DNA of 64,000 nt from the NCBI RefSeq assembly GCF_013372165.1, contig NZ_CP053828.1, positions 930,001 to 994,000 on the forward strand, read 5' to 3'. Origin of the DNA: Campylobacter hyointestinalis subsp. lawsonii (GTDB lineage: Bacteria > Campylobacterota > Campylobacteria > Campylobacterales > Campylobacteraceae). This document shows positions 17,281-27,924 of the stretch, one piece after another (position 1 is the stretch's first letter; each line of letters opens with the position of its first letter). Under the pieces are notes generated by a model that saw only the letters and a program-made list of their open reading frames with translations, did not search any database and had not been told where the DNA came from. The position numbers were made by a program, and so were the translations under genes.

Positions 17281-18405
17281 ATGAATTTTAAAATAGATAA
17301 AACAGACGCTAATGCTAGGGCTTGTACCATAAAAACAGCACACTCGACGATCCAAACTCCCATTTTTATGCCTGTTGGAACACTTGGAGCGGTCAAAAGC
17401 CTAGATGCCATAGATCTAAAAGAAATTCTAGACACAAAAATAATACTAGCAAATACTTATCATTTATATTTACGCCCGACAAGCAAGGTCGTAAGGGAGT
17501 TTGGCGGGTTACATGGTTTTAGTAAATTTGATAGAAGTTTTTTAACCGATAGTGGTGGATTTCAAGCATTTTCACTATCAAAGATCTCAAAACCAGATGA
17601 GAATGGAATTAAATTTAAAAGCCATATAGATGGAAGTACGCACTATTTTACACCTAAAAGCGTACTTGATACGCAATATGATTTAAGAAGCGATATTATG
17701 ATGATACTTGATGATCTTGTAGCACTTCCGGCTAGTTTTGAGAGAGTTGAGCTAAGCATAAAAAGGACGATAAACTGGGCGAAAATAGCCAGTGAATATC
17801 ACAAATCAAATAAGCAAAAAGGCGTTGGCATAGATCAAAATATCTTTGGAATCATTCAAGGCGGAACTGACTATAATGCACGAAAATTCTGTGCTGAAGC
17901 GCTTTGCGAGATGGAGTTTGACGGACTTGCTATAGGAGGACTAAGCGTTGGAGAGAGTAACGAAGAGATGTATGACACGGTTGAAGCAGTGATGCCTTTC
18001 ATAGACAAAGATCGCCCACGCTACTTAATGGGCGTTGGAACGCCTGAGGATTTAGTAGAAAATGTAGAGCGCGGCGTGGATATGTTTGATTGCGTTATGC
18101 CTACAAGAAACGCACGTAATGGCACGCTTTTTACGAGTTTTGGCAAAGTCAATATAAAAGCTGCGGCATTTATCAAAGATGATAATAAGATCGATCCGCA
18201 GTGCGACTGCTATACTTGCTCTAACTTTAGTCGCGGATACTTGAATCATCTTTATAAAGCTAGAGAGCTTACGTTTTTTAGACTAGCAAGTCTTCATAAC
18301 CTGCATTATTATCTAAATTTAGTAAAACAGATGAGAGAAGCGATAATGCAAGGTAAGTTCAAAGAATTTAAAAAAGAATTTTACGCAAAAAGAGGCGTGT
18401 TATGA
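17281..18405 (+). CDS. tgt: tRNA-guanine transglycosylase
   Basis: Exchanges guanine-34 for the queuosine precursor in tRNAs with GUN anticodons. [14 protein letters not shown] starts the TIM barrel, [12 protein letters not shown] carries a catalytic Asp, and [18 protein letters not shown] and [12 protein letters not shown] line the base pocket. The second Asp is in [14 protein letters not shown]. Zinc ligands are in [17 protein letters not shown]. Length 374, as usual. It overlaps the following CorA-like gene by four bases. Confidence 0.96.
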   Translation: MNFKIDKTDANARACTIKTAHSTIQTPIFMPVGTLGAVKSLDAIDLKEILDTKIILANTYHLYLRPTSKVVREFGGLHGFSKFDRSFLTDSGGFQAFSLSKISKPDENGIKFKSHIDGSTHYFTPKSVLDTQYDLRSDIMMILDDLVALPASFERVELSIKRTINWAKIASEYHKSNKQKGVGIDQNIFGIIQGGTDYNARKFCAEALCEMEFDGLAIGGLSVGESNEEMYDTVEAVMPFIDKDRPRYLMGVGTPEDLVENVERGVDMFDCVMPTRNARNGTLFTSFGKVNIKAAAFIKDDNKIDPQCDCYTCSNFSRGYLNHLYKARELTFFRLASLHNLHYYLNLVKQMREAIMQGKFKEFKKEFYAKRGVL

Positions 18406-19121
18406 TAAATGACGAACATAGAAAAAAGCTAGAAAAAGTATCTAGTAGAAGTGGATATTTTAGCACTGAAAACTACAAACTACTCATCATAAGCACAGAT
18501 TTTCATAGTCAAAATGCTGGATTTGTATTTTTAGGAGATGAGATATTTGAAAAGGTGCAAGATAAATTTATAAAAACCGATTTTGCTAAATTTAAAAAAG
18601 CAGTTGATGATGCCTTAGCGTATTTTAAAACTACACTAGATAAATACGAAGAAGAAGTCATAAACATAGAAAATGTTATATACAAAAATAAATTTGATAG
18701 TGGTTTTTTGAGCGTTTATTTTAAGCTAAAAAGAAATTTTTCACTTCTAGCTATACTTCATGAGTATTTTATGGTAGCGTTAAATGACTTCGTAGATGAG
18801 TTTAGCGGTTATAAAAAAGAGTTTAAAAATGATACGCAATCGCTAAAAAGAATAGACAAGGTTATAGATGATACATCATCAAGGCTGTCTATTATATTTA
18901 GTTATTACAACTCTATGAAAGATCAAAAACATAGCAAAAACTTATATATACTTACTATGGTATCTGCTTTTTTCTTGCCATTAAATTTGATAACCGGATT
19001 TTTTGGAATGAATACCGGAGATATGTTTTTAAGTGGAGCAAACGGCACAGTTGTGGTATTTATAGCTATGATATTTTTTATAGTTATATCTATGTTTTGG
19101 CTGTTTAAATTTAAAAAATAA
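18402..19121 (+). CDS. CorA-like divalent cation transporter family protein, short form
   Basis: The C-terminus has the CorA arrangement: two transmembrane helices, the first ending in [12 protein letters not shown], which contains the GMN selectivity motif, and the second at about 213-233 followed by a Lys-rich end. A long helical cytoplasmic part precedes them. At 239 residues it lacks about 80-100 N-terminal residues of ordinary CorA (about 316-330). No upstream start extends it, since it overlaps tgt by four bases. It could be a small magnesium/cobalt channel or a ZntB-like efflux protein. Transport of a divalent ion is a family inference. Confidence 0.8.
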   Translation: MINDEHRKKLEKVSSRSGYFSTENYKLLIISTDFHSQNAGFVFLGDEIFEKVQDKFIKTDFAKFKKAVDDALAYFKTTLDKYEEEVINIENVIYKNKFDSGFLSVYFKLKRNFSLLAILHEYFMVALNDFVDEFSGYKKEFKNDTQSLKRIDKVIDDTSSRLSIIFSYYNSMKDQKHSKNLYILTMVSAFFLPLNLITGFFGMNTGDMFLSGANGTVVVFIAMIFFIVISMFWLFKFKK

Positions 19122-19139
19122 TCAAATTTATATTTAAAT

Positions 19140-20540
19140 TTAGCCGTTAAACTCACTACTTTCGACTGGAGATGAATAGCTTTTATCCACAAAGCGAGTA
19201 AATTCTTTTTGAAATATCATCTCAGCAGTTCCAGTTGGACCATTACGATTTTTACCGACTATTATTTCGGCATTTTCTTCTATCTTGTTTGGAACGAATT
19301 TTTTCTCATACGTTTTACCCTCAAGCTTTGCTTTTTGCTCTCTTTCTTTCTCTTCTTGTTCAAGATAAACTTCGTTTCGATATACAAAAAGTATCGTATC
19401 TGCGTCTTGTTCTATGGCTCCTGATTCCCTTAGATCGCTAAGCATCGGACGCTTGTTGGCTCTAGCTTCTAAGCTACGATTTAGCTGAGACAAAGCGATA
19501 ACTGGCAAACTTAGCTCCCTAGCTAAAAGTTTTAACCCACGCGAAATTTCAGCTATTTGTAGATGCCTGTCGCTGTAAGTAGAAGAGTTTGTCATCAAAC
19601 CGATATAATCGATCACGCAAAGCTTTATCTCAGGATTAGACGCCTTTAGCTTTCTCATTTGTGTTCTTACTTGGTGGATAGTAGCATTTCCGCTATCATA
19701 TACAAAAAGTTTTTTTCTAGATATCTCATCGCAAGCATCGCTAAGCCTTGAGAGCTCATCATTATCCATATCTGCTGTCATTAAGTTTTGAAGTGGGATA
19801 GAAGTCTTAGCGCTAAGCAGTCTTAGCATAAGCTGAGTGGCTGGCATCTCTAGTGAAAAAAATACTACACCTAAATCTTGATTTAAAACTTTTTGAACTA
19901 AATTTAAAACAAAAGCCGTCTTTCCCATACCAGGACGAGCCGCGATGATGACAAGATCGCCGTCTTTAAAGCCCTTTGTCATCTCATTTAATCTTTTAAA
20001 TCCGGTATCTACACCGACTACGTCTTTATCTATAAGTGTTTTTTGCTTTTCTATCTCTTTTATGACGCCCTCTATTATCTCTTTACTCTCTTTGATAACC
20101 CCACCATTTGAATTATCTACAAGAGAGTAAATTTCGCCACTTATCTCATCGACTATATCGCGACTTGCTTTGTCTTCATTTACCTTATTTGGTATCTTGT
20201 GCGCCACTTTTACTAATGAGCGCTTTATAGACTTTTCTTTTAGTTCTAATGCGTATTTTTTGATATCTAGTATGGAGTTTGTAGTAACTATCTCAGTAAA
20301 GATCTTATCATCAAAATTATTTGCAAGGCGTTTTTTGATAAATGCAGGATCGATTGGCTCATCGTGATTTAAACACTCCACCATCGCATTATAAACATCG
20401 CCGTGACCTTTTAGATAAAAGTCGCTTGGAGAAATTAGATCATATATCTCGCCGATATTGTCTTCACTAAATAAGATCGCACTTAAGATCGATCTTTCCA
20501 TATCTAAATCATATAAATTTTGCCCTACTTCATTGATCAT
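19140..20540 (-). CDS. dnaB: Replicative DNA helicase DnaB
   Basis: Hexameric 5'-3' helicase that unwinds the chromosome ahead of the replisome. The N-terminal domain starts with LYDLDMERSILSAIL. The RecA-like domain has IIAARPGMGKTAFVLNL (Walker A), GVVFFSLEMPATQLMLRL, LCVIDYIGLM (Walker B), ISRGLKLLARELSLPVIALS, then QLNRSLEARANKRPMLSDLR and ESGAIEQDADTILFVYR with the arginine finger. Length 466 with no intein. It shares its stop/start junction with ispG upstream (one-base overlap). Confidence 0.97.
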   Translation of the reverse strand: MINEVGQNLYDLDMERSILSAILFSEDNIGEIYDLISPSDFYLKGHGDVYNAMVECLNHDEPIDPAFIKKRLANNFDDKIFTEIVTTNSILDIKKYALELKEKSIKRSLVKVAHKIPNKVNEDKASRDIVDEISGEIYSLVDNSNGGVIKESKEIIEGVIKEIEKQKTLIDKDVVGVDTGFKRLNEMTKGFKDGDLVIIAARPGMGKTAFVLNLVQKVLNQDLGVVFFSLEMPATQLMLRLLSAKTSIPLQNLMTADMDNDELSRLSDACDEISRKKLFVYDSGNATIHQVRTQMRKLKASNPEIKLCVIDYIGLMTNSSTYSDRHLQIAEISRGLKLLARELSLPVIALSQLNRSLEARANKRPMLSDLRESGAIEQDADTILFVYRNEVYLEQEEKEREQKAKLEGKTYEKKFVPNKIEENAEIIVGKNRNGPTGTAEMIFQKEFTRFVDKSYSSPVESSEFNG

Positions 20541-21604
20541 TATTTGCTGGCCCTTTGCTTAATCTCATCATCTATCTCGCTTAAAAATCTATCCACTAGC
20601 TCATCTTCTTTTAGTTTTGCCACAACTTCGCCATGACGCATAATTAGCCCATTTCCCTTGCCAAAAGCGATCGCTACGTCTGCACCTTTTGCTTCTCCTA
20701 TCGCATTTACCACACATCCCATTACGCTTACGTTTAAAGGCTCACTTATATGAGCGGTTTTTTCTTCTACTATTTTCACAGCTTTCATAAGATCACTTTG
20801 CAATCTACCACAAGTAGGACATGAGATGATATTTAGCCCAGATCTTTGGCGACCACTATCTTGAAGTATGGCACGAGCTACTTTTATCTCTTCTTCAAGT
20901 TCTCCTGTTATGCTCACTCTCATCGTATCGCCGATACCCTCAAGCAACAAACCTCCAAGTGCTATGGCTGACTTTATAGTAGCGTGAAAAGTAGTTCCTG
21001 CCTCAGTCACTCCAAGATGAAACGGATACTCTACAAGCGGTCTTAAAGTCCTATAAGCCTCCATAGTTTTAGCAACATCACTTGACTTTAGGCTGATAGC
21101 TATGTCAGTAAATTCGAACTCTTCAAGAAGTTTTATATTATATAGCGCGCTTTCTATCATACCTTTAACGCTTCTACCATAAGCCTTTTCAAACTGCTCT
21201 TCAAGACTACCTGAATTTACTCCTATACGAATAGGAATTTGGTTTTCTTTGCAGGCCTGAACAACAGCTTTTATGCGTTCTTTTCCGCCGATATTGCCAG
21301 GATTTATCCTGATAGCATCTACAAATTTAGCCACTTCCAAAGCATAAGTATAGTTAAAGTGTATATCAGCCACGATCGGTAATGGGCTATCTTTTTTAAC
21401 CTGCTCAAGCCCCTTTATATCATCTTTATTAAACACAGCGCAACGAACTATATCGCACCCAGCAAAATACAGCCGATTTATCTGCTCTAAAGTCGCTTTT
21501 ACGTCTCTTGTTTTTGAAAACGTCATCGACTGAACGCTGATAGGAGCGTCACCGCCTATCTTTACACTGCCTACTTGAATTTGTCTTGTTTTGTATCTTT
21601 GCAT
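20540..21604 (-). CDS. ispG: (E)-4-hydroxy-3-methylbut-2-enyl-diphosphate synthase, flavodoxin-dependent
   Basis: Penultimate step of the MEP isoprenoid pathway: reductive conversion of MEcPP to HMBPP at a 4Fe-4S centre. [20 protein letters not shown] followed by [10 protein letters not shown] opens the TIM barrel. The cluster ligands are [11 protein letters not shown] and [12 protein letters not shown], and the C-terminus has [13 protein letters not shown] prefer the ATG at 21604 (GGAAAAA upstream); another ATG is at 21616 and a TTG at 21631. Family knowledge makes flavodoxin the usual electron donor, which ties it to the damaged fldA in this window. Confidence 0.95.
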   Translation of the reverse strand: MQRYKTRQIQVGSVKIGGDAPISVQSMTFSKTRDVKATLEQINRLYFAGCDIVRCAVFNKDDIKGLEQVKKDSPLPIVADIHFNYTYALEVAKFVDAIRINPGNIGGKERIKAVVQACKENQIPIRIGVNSGSLEEQFEKAYGRSVKGMIESALYNIKLLEEFEFTDIAISLKSSDVAKTMEAYRTLRPLVEYPFHLGVTEAGTTFHATIKSAIALGGLLLEGIGDTMRVSITGELEEEIKVARAILQDSGRQRSGLNIISCPTCGRLQSDLMKAVKIVEEKTAHISEPLNVSVMGCVVNAIGEAKGADVAIAFGKGNGLIMRHGEVVAKLKEDELVDRFLSEIDDEIKQRASK

Positions 21605-21665
21605 ATCTTTTTCCATAAATTTAATACGCAAAGTGTAGCTAAATTTGGATAAAAATATGATAAGT

Positions 21666-22808
21666 TTAAGCTCCTAAAAAATCGTCAATTATTATTTTAT
21701 TTTCAAGTATTAATTCATCATCTTTTTGTTTTAACAAAATTTCTAAAAATATATCGTTTATCTTATACTCTCCGCGTCCTATTTTTCTTATAAGTCCCAT
21801 ATCTTCTAAAGAGCTATGAATGCTATATAAGCTTTTAGGATTTAAATTTGGACTATAAGCGTTTGCTATCGCGTGCAAAACTTCATAATGAGATTTCTTT
21901 TGTTTAGTTTTGGAAATAAGCTCTTCTAGATAAGGCTTATTTGCGATTATGACAGAAGTTAAAACTTCAACGCACAAACTATAATCTATAAATTTAATAC
22001 TCTCAACAGTAGTTTTATAGTACAAAGTTTGCAATACTTGGATAGAATAATCTGGATGTCCGTTTAGAAATTTCAGCATATCTGATAGTGAGTGATCCAA
22101 ACTGATATCTTTTTTATCAAACACTTCTTTAGCATAGTCAAACAACTCTTCTATATCTAGCCCATCTAGCTTTATAATCTTAGCAAAATGAAAAAAAGGC
22201 GAAATTTTAGAAGAAAATATCTTTGTCATTACACTTTCTATGCTTCCTAAAAAAATATAAGTAACGTTTTGATGATGCTGGACTACTGAGCGAATTTGCT
22301 CCAATATAAAATCATCGCTTATACGCAAAATATCTTGAAACTCGTCAAATACAAATTTAATATTTAAATTCTTTTTTTTAGATATTTTTTCCACCACTTC
22401 TAAAGAGTGTAAAAAATACTCTCTTTCATCTTTAACGCCATTTTCTAAATGCTTTAAAGTGATCTCACCTATATCATCTATTTTTACTTTTTGTATTGTT
22501 TTTAGAAGCTCGGTGATAGACTTTTTAAATTGCTCAAAAAAGCCGTAGATACCGGCAAATCCATAAGCTTTTTCTAAAATTTGATTAGATAATGAAGCTA
22601 AGTCCATCGCTCTTCTTAAATCTATATAAATATAATTAAAAGCTTTTTCATGCTCAAAAACTTGTTTTATCAAAGAAGTTTTACCAAATCTCCTAGGAGC
22701 TTTAATCATAATATGTTGATTATTTTCCAAATAAGCTTTAAATATCGGTAAATGCTTTTTTCTATCTATAAAATCATCGCCTTTTACAGGGCTTCCTGTT
22801 TTAAACAT
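21666..22808 (-). CDS. Archaeal-type ATPase (ATPase_2/AAA), function unknown
   Basis: [20 protein letters not shown] at about 34-53 is the Walker A of the archaeal-ATPase family. [11 protein letters not shown] (about 150-160) is Walker B, and [11 protein letters not shown] is the following sensor strand. A C-terminal winged-helix-like domain (about 300-380; [26 protein letters not shown]) is typical. The product has 380 residues; a strong AAGGAG site precedes the ATG. It is a single gene, with no nuclease or toxin partner beside it: ispG follows and a dead GGDEF gene precedes. These ATPases occur in defence, plasmid or unknown roles; I cannot choose. Confidence 0.8.
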   Translation of the reverse strand: MFKTGSPVKGDDFIDRKKHLPIFKAYLENNQHIMIKAPRRFGKTSLIKQVFEHEKAFNYIYIDLRRAMDLASLSNQILEKAYGFAGIYGFFEQFKKSITELLKTIQKVKIDDIGEITLKHLENGVKDEREYFLHSLEVVEKISKKKNLNIKFVFDEFQDILRISDDFILEQIRSVVQHHQNVTYIFLGSIESVMTKIFSSKISPFFHFAKIIKLDGLDIEELFDYAKEVFDKKDISLDHSLSDMLKFLNGHPDYSIQVLQTLYYKTTVESIKFIDYSLCVEVLTSVIIANKPYLEELISKTKQKKSHYEVLHAIANAYSPNLNPKSLYSIHSSLEDMGLIRKIGRGEYKINDIFLEILLKQKDDELILENKIIIDDFLGA

Positions 22809-22967
22809 ATCGGCTCCTTATCTATTTATTATTTAGATTATTGTAGCTTTTATTTTATTAGATATAGTTTAAGATAGATAATTATATCTAATTATTTTAT
22901 AGATGCTTGTATTGCTATTTATAAAAATTTTTAAAGTAAAAAAGCTTCCTGATATTAACAGTTTACA

Positions 22968-23284
22968 TTAAATATCTGATTTTGATATATCCGAATAAAA
23001 AGTGTAGCAGTCTCTACCTTTTACTTTTGAAAAGTACAGGGCTTTATCGGCATATTCATAAAGATGATCAAAGCCATTTGCACCTAGCACAAGCGCTTCT
23101 AAAGCATACGCGCCAAGCAAAGCCTTATCTATACTATTTTGCATTTGCGATATTTGATTTTTCATCAATAAATTTAGTTCTTTATGATTATTTTTGTGAA
23201 TAATGTAAGAAATGATCGCAGTAAAAAATATCGCCATAATAAGCAAAAAGGCGACTAAATATTTTGATACTTTTATTTTTTCAT
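22968..23284 (-). pseudogene. CHASE-GGDEF diguanylate cyclase remnant
   Basis: The minus strand starts ATGAAAAAATAA (23284), where one more A would continue into KIKVSKYLVAFLLIMAIFF, a membrane anchor. A CHASE-like stretch follows (QNSIDKALLGAYALEALV) and then, abruptly, the last residues of a GGDEF domain (YEYADKALYFSKVKGRDCYT) to a stop at 22968. All of the sensor and the GGDEF active site are missing, so an internal deletion of several hundred codons and a frameshift at the poly-A start are the simplest explanation. A TTG inside (23246) could express a useless 92-residue piece. Confidence 0.7.
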
Positions 23285-23643
23285 TGCTTTATACTTTCTG
23301 CGCTAGTCTAAAATAAATTTAACTGCGATAAATTCGTTGCATTATATTATATTTTTTAACAAATAAAACATAAGTTTATATCAAAATAACTATCTTTTGC
23401 AAAGTTTTTAAAATATTTTGATTTAGGAATTTAGAAAACTTCACGCATCCTCAATACATAAAATTTGATTTATTCCGTCTTGATTTAGCTAGTGTATTTT
23501 CATTTTATATTGCATTTTTATCCTTGATTAAGAAGCTCAAAGTGTAGCAAATTTAAAATCAACGTTAAATAAAACAATAAAATTTACACAATTTTTATTA
23601 TAATTCAAATAATTTTGACAATTTATCAAACTAAAACTAGAAT
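23285..23643. other. AT-rich gap of about 360 bases without an intact gene
   Basis: No RNA gene, strong hairpin or conserved reading frame was found. On the minus strand an AAGGATAAAA ribosome-like site precedes a short frame (MQYKMKIH, stop, then LNQDGINQILCIEDA, stop) around 23450-23535 that could be a worn-out gene. The region separates pncB from the GGDEF remnant and may be its former upstream neighbour. Confidence 0.4.
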
Positions 23644-25092
23644 TTATCTGATGTTTTCTTCTATAAATTTAGCTTTAAGATTTCTAAGATTTTGAGATAA
23701 AGACACTTTATAAATATGAGGATTCAACAGTCTTTTATATGACTCATCTAAACTAGCAAGCCCTGTTTGCATAGTCGTGCGGCTCTGGATAAGTACACAC
23801 TTATCACTAAGTCTTGAAGTCACACGCTTACCATTTGAAAAACACTGTTTTAACAATGGTTCTACTTTTGCAGGTTTGCAAGAAAACTGCCTATAATCCA
23901 TCATTGGATGATAAAATCTATACTGGATATTTGGCTCTATGATCTCAGAGTCTAAAGTCAAAATATCGGCTATAGCCATATCATTTTCATCATATAGTCT
24001 ATACACATTTTTTACGCCTGGATTTGTCATTTTAAATGGATTATCACTAAATTTCATAGTAGGTTTTATGCAGTTTGTCTCATCGCTTTTTGCACATAAT
24101 TTATATACTCCAGCAAATGAAGACTCGCTGCCACCAGTAACCATATGGGTACCAATGCCCCAACTATCAATAGGAACATTACTAGCTACGAGAGTACTGA
24201 TGATCTCTTCTGTGAGTTCGTTTGATACAGATATCTTAGCACCGAAGAATCCAGCTTTGTCTAATTCTCTGCGTACTTCCTTTGCTAGATATGAGATATC
24301 CCCAGAATCCAGCCTTACGCCAAAATTATAACCTTTTTTAACAAGCTCTCCACCTACTATGATAGCGTTTTTGATGCCTGATCTTAGAGTGTCATAAGTA
24401 TCTATCAAAAAAACAGAGTTTTGAGGATAAATCTTTGCATAAGCTCTAAAAGCTTCAAGTTCGCTAGAAAAAGACATAACCCAAGAATGCGCCATGGTTC
24501 CCATAGTAGGAATACCATAAATCTTACTAGCCAAAGTATTTGAAGTGCCTGCTGAGCCACCTATATAAGCGGCTCTTGAAGCACTCATAGCCCCGTCAAA
24601 TCCCTGAGCTCTTCTAAGCCCAAATTCCATTATAGGTGCACCTTTTGCCGCAAGCCAAATTCTAGCTGTTTTAGTAGCTATAAGACTTTGGAAATTTAGC
24701 GTGTTTAAGACTATACCTTCTATGATCTGAGCTTCTATGAGATTTGCATGTATTCTAAGCAACGGCTCATCGGGGAAGACAACACTACCCTCATCTACCA
24801 TATAGATATCGCCGCCAAATTTAAAATCTCTCAAATAGTCTAAAAAATCATCATCAAATATCATCTGAGATCTTAAAAAATCTATATCTTCACTTTTAAA
24901 TTTAAACTCGCTGATGATGTCAAGTAAAGTGTGGGCTCCGGCAAAAATAGCAAAACCACTATTAAATGGATTTTTTCTAAAAAACATATCAAATACAACT
25001 TTGTGATTGATATTTTCTTTATAGTAACCTTGAGCCATTGTAAGTTCGTAAAAATCAGTAAATAAAGCATTGAAGTATTTAAATTTATCCAA
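23644..25092 (-). CDS. pncB: Nicotinate phosphoribosyltransferase
   Basis: Joins nicotinate and PRPP to nicotinate mononucleotide, salvaging NAD. LFTDFYELTMAQGYY is the N-terminal signature. EFGLRRAQGFDGAMSASRAA and GIPTMGTMAHSWVMSF (catalytic His) follow, then FLIDTYDTLRSGI and the phosphate-binding VRLDSGDISYLAKEVR. DSWGIGTHMVTGG is near the C-terminus. Length 482 fits the bacterial pncB type 1 group. The start is TTG with AAAAGG upstream. It is a single gene, separated by 135 bases from the end of acnB on the same strand. Confidence 0.95.
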   Translation of the reverse strand: MDKFKYFNALFTDFYELTMAQGYYKENINHKVVFDMFFRKNPFNSGFAIFAGAHTLLDIISEFKFKSEDIDFLRSQMIFDDDFLDYLRDFKFGGDIYMVDEGSVVFPDEPLLRIHANLIEAQIIEGIVLNTLNFQSLIATKTARIWLAAKGAPIMEFGLRRAQGFDGAMSASRAAYIGGSAGTSNTLASKIYGIPTMGTMAHSWVMSFSSELEAFRAYAKIYPQNSVFLIDTYDTLRSGIKNAIIVGGELVKKGYNFGVRLDSGDISYLAKEVRRELDKAGFFGAKISVSNELTEEIISTLVASNVPIDSWGIGTHMVTGGSESSFAGVYKLCAKSDETNCIKPTMKFSDNPFKMTNPGVKNVYRLYDENDMAIADILTLDSEIIEPNIQYRFYHPMMDYRQFSCKPAKVEPLLKQCFSNGKRVTSRLSDKCVLIQSRTTMQTGLASLDESYKRLLNPHIYKVSLSQNLRNLKAKFIEENIR

Positions 25093-25183
25093 AATACGCC
25101 TTTTATAAATATTGGTATTTAAATTTGTTCAAGATTGTATATCAAATATTTTTAAAGTATATTTAAATAATGAAATATAGAAG

Positions 25184-25207
25184 TAAATCCGCCAAAAAGC
25201 GGATTTA
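25184..25207 (-). terminator. Terminator after acnB
   Basis: TAAATCCGC (25184-25192) and GCGGATTTA (25199-25207) form a perfect 9-bp stem with a 6-base loop, 20 bases past the acnB stop. On the minus strand the loop is T-rich and the tail only loosely so. Confidence 0.75.
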
Positions 25208-25227
25208 AATTTAAGACTTAAATATTT

Positions 25228-27786
25228 TTAAAAACACTCTAGTTTGAAGTTTGGAACTAGGTTGAAATTTAAATATTTATAAATTTCAGCTTCTTTACCA
25301 GCGAGTTTTGCAGGAACTATCTTCATATACTCTTCTACACTTGGAAGTCTTCCTAGCATAGCACACACCGCTGCAAGCTCAGCAGAACCTAGATAAACCT
25401 TAGCTCCCATACCCATACGATTATCAAAGTTTCTTGTAGAGGTTGAGAATACTATAGCATTATCAGCGACTCTAGCTTGGTTACCCATACATAGTGAGCA
25501 TCCTGGCACCTCTGTCCTAGCACCGGCTGCACCAAATAGTGAGTATCTACCCTCGGCTCTTAATTGAGCTTCATCCATTTTTGTAGGTGGGACAACCCAT
25601 AATCTAGTAGGCACTTGACCTTCGCCTTTTAAGACTTCGCTTAAAGCTCTATAATGGCCGATATTTGTCATACAGCTACCTACGAAAACTTCATCTATAT
25701 TTTTAGGGCGTTTTGGATCAGCTAAAATTTCACTTAAAGTAGCCACATCATCTGGGTCATTTGGACAAGCTAAGATCGGCTCAGTGATCTCATCCATATT
25801 GATCTCAATTATAGTGTGGTATTTCGCATTTTTATCAGCTTGTAATAACTCTGGATTTTCTAGCCATTTTTTCATCTTATCACGGCGACGAGCTAAAGTT
25901 TTATCACTGCCATATCCCGCTTCTATCATAGCGTCAATTAGAGTTATATTTGATTTTAGATACTCTATTACAGGCTCTTTATTTAGAGCGATAGCACATG
26001 CTGCGGCACTTCTTTCAGCACTTGCGTCGCTTAATTCAAATGCTTGTTCTACTTTAAGATCTGGCAAACCTTCAATCTCAAGTACCTTACCGGCAAATAC
26101 ATTTACTTTGCCTTTTTTCTCTACTGTTAAAAGACCTTTTTTGATAGCGTAATATGGGATAGCATTTACTAGATCTCTTAGAGTTATGCCCGGTTGCATC
26201 TTACCACTAAATCTTACCAAAACTGACTCCGGCATATTTAATGGCATTGAGCCTAAAACCGCCGCAAAAGCTACTAGACCACTACCTGCTGGGAAACTTA
26301 TACCGATAGGGAAACGAGTATGAGAGTCGCCGCCTGTTCCTACTGAATCAGGTAAAACCATTCTATTAAGCCATGAGTGGATAACGCCATCACCTGGTTT
26401 TAAGCTCACACCACCACGACTAATCATAAAATCTGGTAAAGTTTTATGCATCAAAGCGTCTGTTGGTTTTGGATAAGCTGCTGTGTGGCAGAAGCTTTGT
26501 AATACAAAATCAGCCGAAAATCCAAGGCTTGCAAGCTCTTTTATCTCATCTCTTGTCATTGGGCCTGTTGTATCTTGGCTACCTACTGTTAGAGTGATAG
26601 GCTCTACATACATACCTGGGCGAACACCATCTAATCCACAAGCACGGCCGACCATTTTTTGTGCTAGAGTGTAACCTGCACTATCATCACTTGCTGGTTG
26701 TGCTGGTTTAGTAAAGATATCTTCACTACCTAAATTTAGCTCAGCCCTAGCCTTAGCACATAGGCTTCTAGCTATGATTAGCGGGATTCTACCACCGGCT
26801 TTTACTTCATCTTTTAGGGTATTTGGCTCAAGTTTGAAAGTTTTTATAACTTTACCATCTTTTACTATTTCGCCTTTGTATGGGTAAATTTCAATCTCAT
26901 CACCGGTTTCTAAGCCATCTACATTTACGATAATTGGTAAAGCACCGCTATCTTCAGCTGTATTAAAGAATATTGGAGCGATGATGCTACCTAGGATTAC
27001 ACCACCTGTTTTTTTGTTTGGGATTCCTGGAATTTCACGACCTATATGCCATTGAATTGAGTTAATACCGCTCTTTCTTGAGCTACCTGTTCCAACTACA
27101 TCACCTACATAGACAACTTCACGACCACTTTTTTTAAGCTCAGCAATTTTTTCTAAGCTACCTGGTTGGCGTTTCATTAACATAGCATTTGCGTGAAGTG
27201 GTATATCTGAGCGACTAAATGCCTCACTAGCTGGACTTAGATCATCAGTATTAGTCTCGCCTGGGACTTTAAATACTATAGCCTCGATCTTTTCAGGGAT
27301 ATCATCTCTAGATTTAAACCACTCAGCATTTGCCCAACTTTTGATAACTTCAGCGGCAAATTTATTTCCCTCTTTAGCAAGGTGTGCTACATCATTAAAG
27401 TAATCATGAACAAAAATTGTATTTTTTAATACATCAGCTGCAGCTTTTGCTACGCTCTCATCACTACTTCTAAGAGTAGCCACAAGCACTATAACGCTAT
27501 ATCCGCCAAGCATTGGCTCAAGCATTTTTACAGCATCAACTTTGCTAATTAAACTACAATTTAAGCCGTGATTTATAATCTCATTTAAAAACTCAGCTTT
27601 AACCTTTGCTGCCTCATCAACGCCTGGATTAACACGATTTGCTAATAAATCAACAAGTTCAGCACTAGCAGATGATTTAAGTAATTCGCATACCTCTTTT
27701 GTCTGCTCTTTAGTAAGTGGAAGTGGTGGAATACCAAGTTTTAAACGCTCTTCTTTAGCCTTATTATAATCATCAAAAAAGCCCAT
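25228..27786 (-). CDS. acnB: Aconitate hydratase B
   Basis: Isomerises citrate and isocitrate through a 4Fe-4S cluster; the apo form of AcnB proteins can bind mRNA. At 852 residues it is full length with the AcnB order: HEAT-like domain first (about 1-160), then the swivel domain ([20 protein letters not shown]), then the catalytic core. Cluster cysteines: [29 protein letters not shown] and [32 protein letters not shown] is also diagnostic. It is divergent from ogt. It supplies isocitrate to the icd enzyme in this window. Confidence 0.97.
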   Translation of the reverse strand: MGFFDDYNKAKEERLKLGIPPLPLTKEQTKEVCELLKSSASAELVDLLANRVNPGVDEAAKVKAEFLNEIINHGLNCSLISKVDAVKMLEPMLGGYSVIVLVATLRSSDESVAKAAADVLKNTIFVHDYFNDVAHLAKEGNKFAAEVIKSWANAEWFKSRDDIPEKIEAIVFKVPGETNTDDLSPASEAFSRSDIPLHANAMLMKRQPGSLEKIAELKKSGREVVYVGDVVGTGSSRKSGINSIQWHIGREIPGIPNKKTGGVILGSIIAPIFFNTAEDSGALPIIVNVDGLETGDEIEIYPYKGEIVKDGKVIKTFKLEPNTLKDEVKAGGRIPLIIARSLCAKARAELNLGSEDIFTKPAQPASDDSAGYTLAQKMVGRACGLDGVRPGMYVEPITLTVGSQDTTGPMTRDEIKELASLGFSADFVLQSFCHTAAYPKPTDALMHKTLPDFMISRGGVSLKPGDGVIHSWLNRMVLPDSVGTGGDSHTRFPIGISFPAGSGLVAFAAVLGSMPLNMPESVLVRFSGKMQPGITLRDLVNAIPYYAIKKGLLTVEKKGKVNVFAGKVLEIEGLPDLKVEQAFELSDASAERSAAACAIALNKEPVIEYLKSNITLIDAMIEAGYGSDKTLARRRDKMKKWLENPELLQADKNAKYHTIIEINMDEITEPILACPNDPDDVATLSEILADPKRPKNIDEVFVGSCMTNIGHYRALSEVLKGEGQVPTRLWVVPPTKMDEAQLRAEGRYSLFGAAGARTEVPGCSLCMGNQARVADNAIVFSTSTRNFDNRMGMGAKVYLGSAELAAVCAMLGRLPSVEEYMKIVPAKLAGKEAEIYKYLNFNLVPNFKLECF

Positions 27787-27872
27787 AATTTTTCCTTTAA
27801 TAAAATTTTTATTATAATTCTATCATAATTAACAAAACTAAAAAAGAAAAAATAAACTTAAATTTGATATTT

Positions 27873-27909
27873 TATAATTGCTTAAAGAAAAGTGTGAATA
27901 ATCTTCACA
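27873..27909 (+). promoter_or_regulatory. -10 box and palindrome upstream of ogt
   Basis: TATAAT (27873-27878) is followed by TGTGAA-TAATC-TTCACA (27893-27909), a 6-bp inverted repeat placed near the expected transcription start, 15 bases before the ogt TTG. It may be a repressor site or a small leader hairpin. The acnB promoter should also lie in this 138-base divergent gap. Confidence 0.45.
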
Positions 27910-27924
27910 AATAAAGGATAAATT

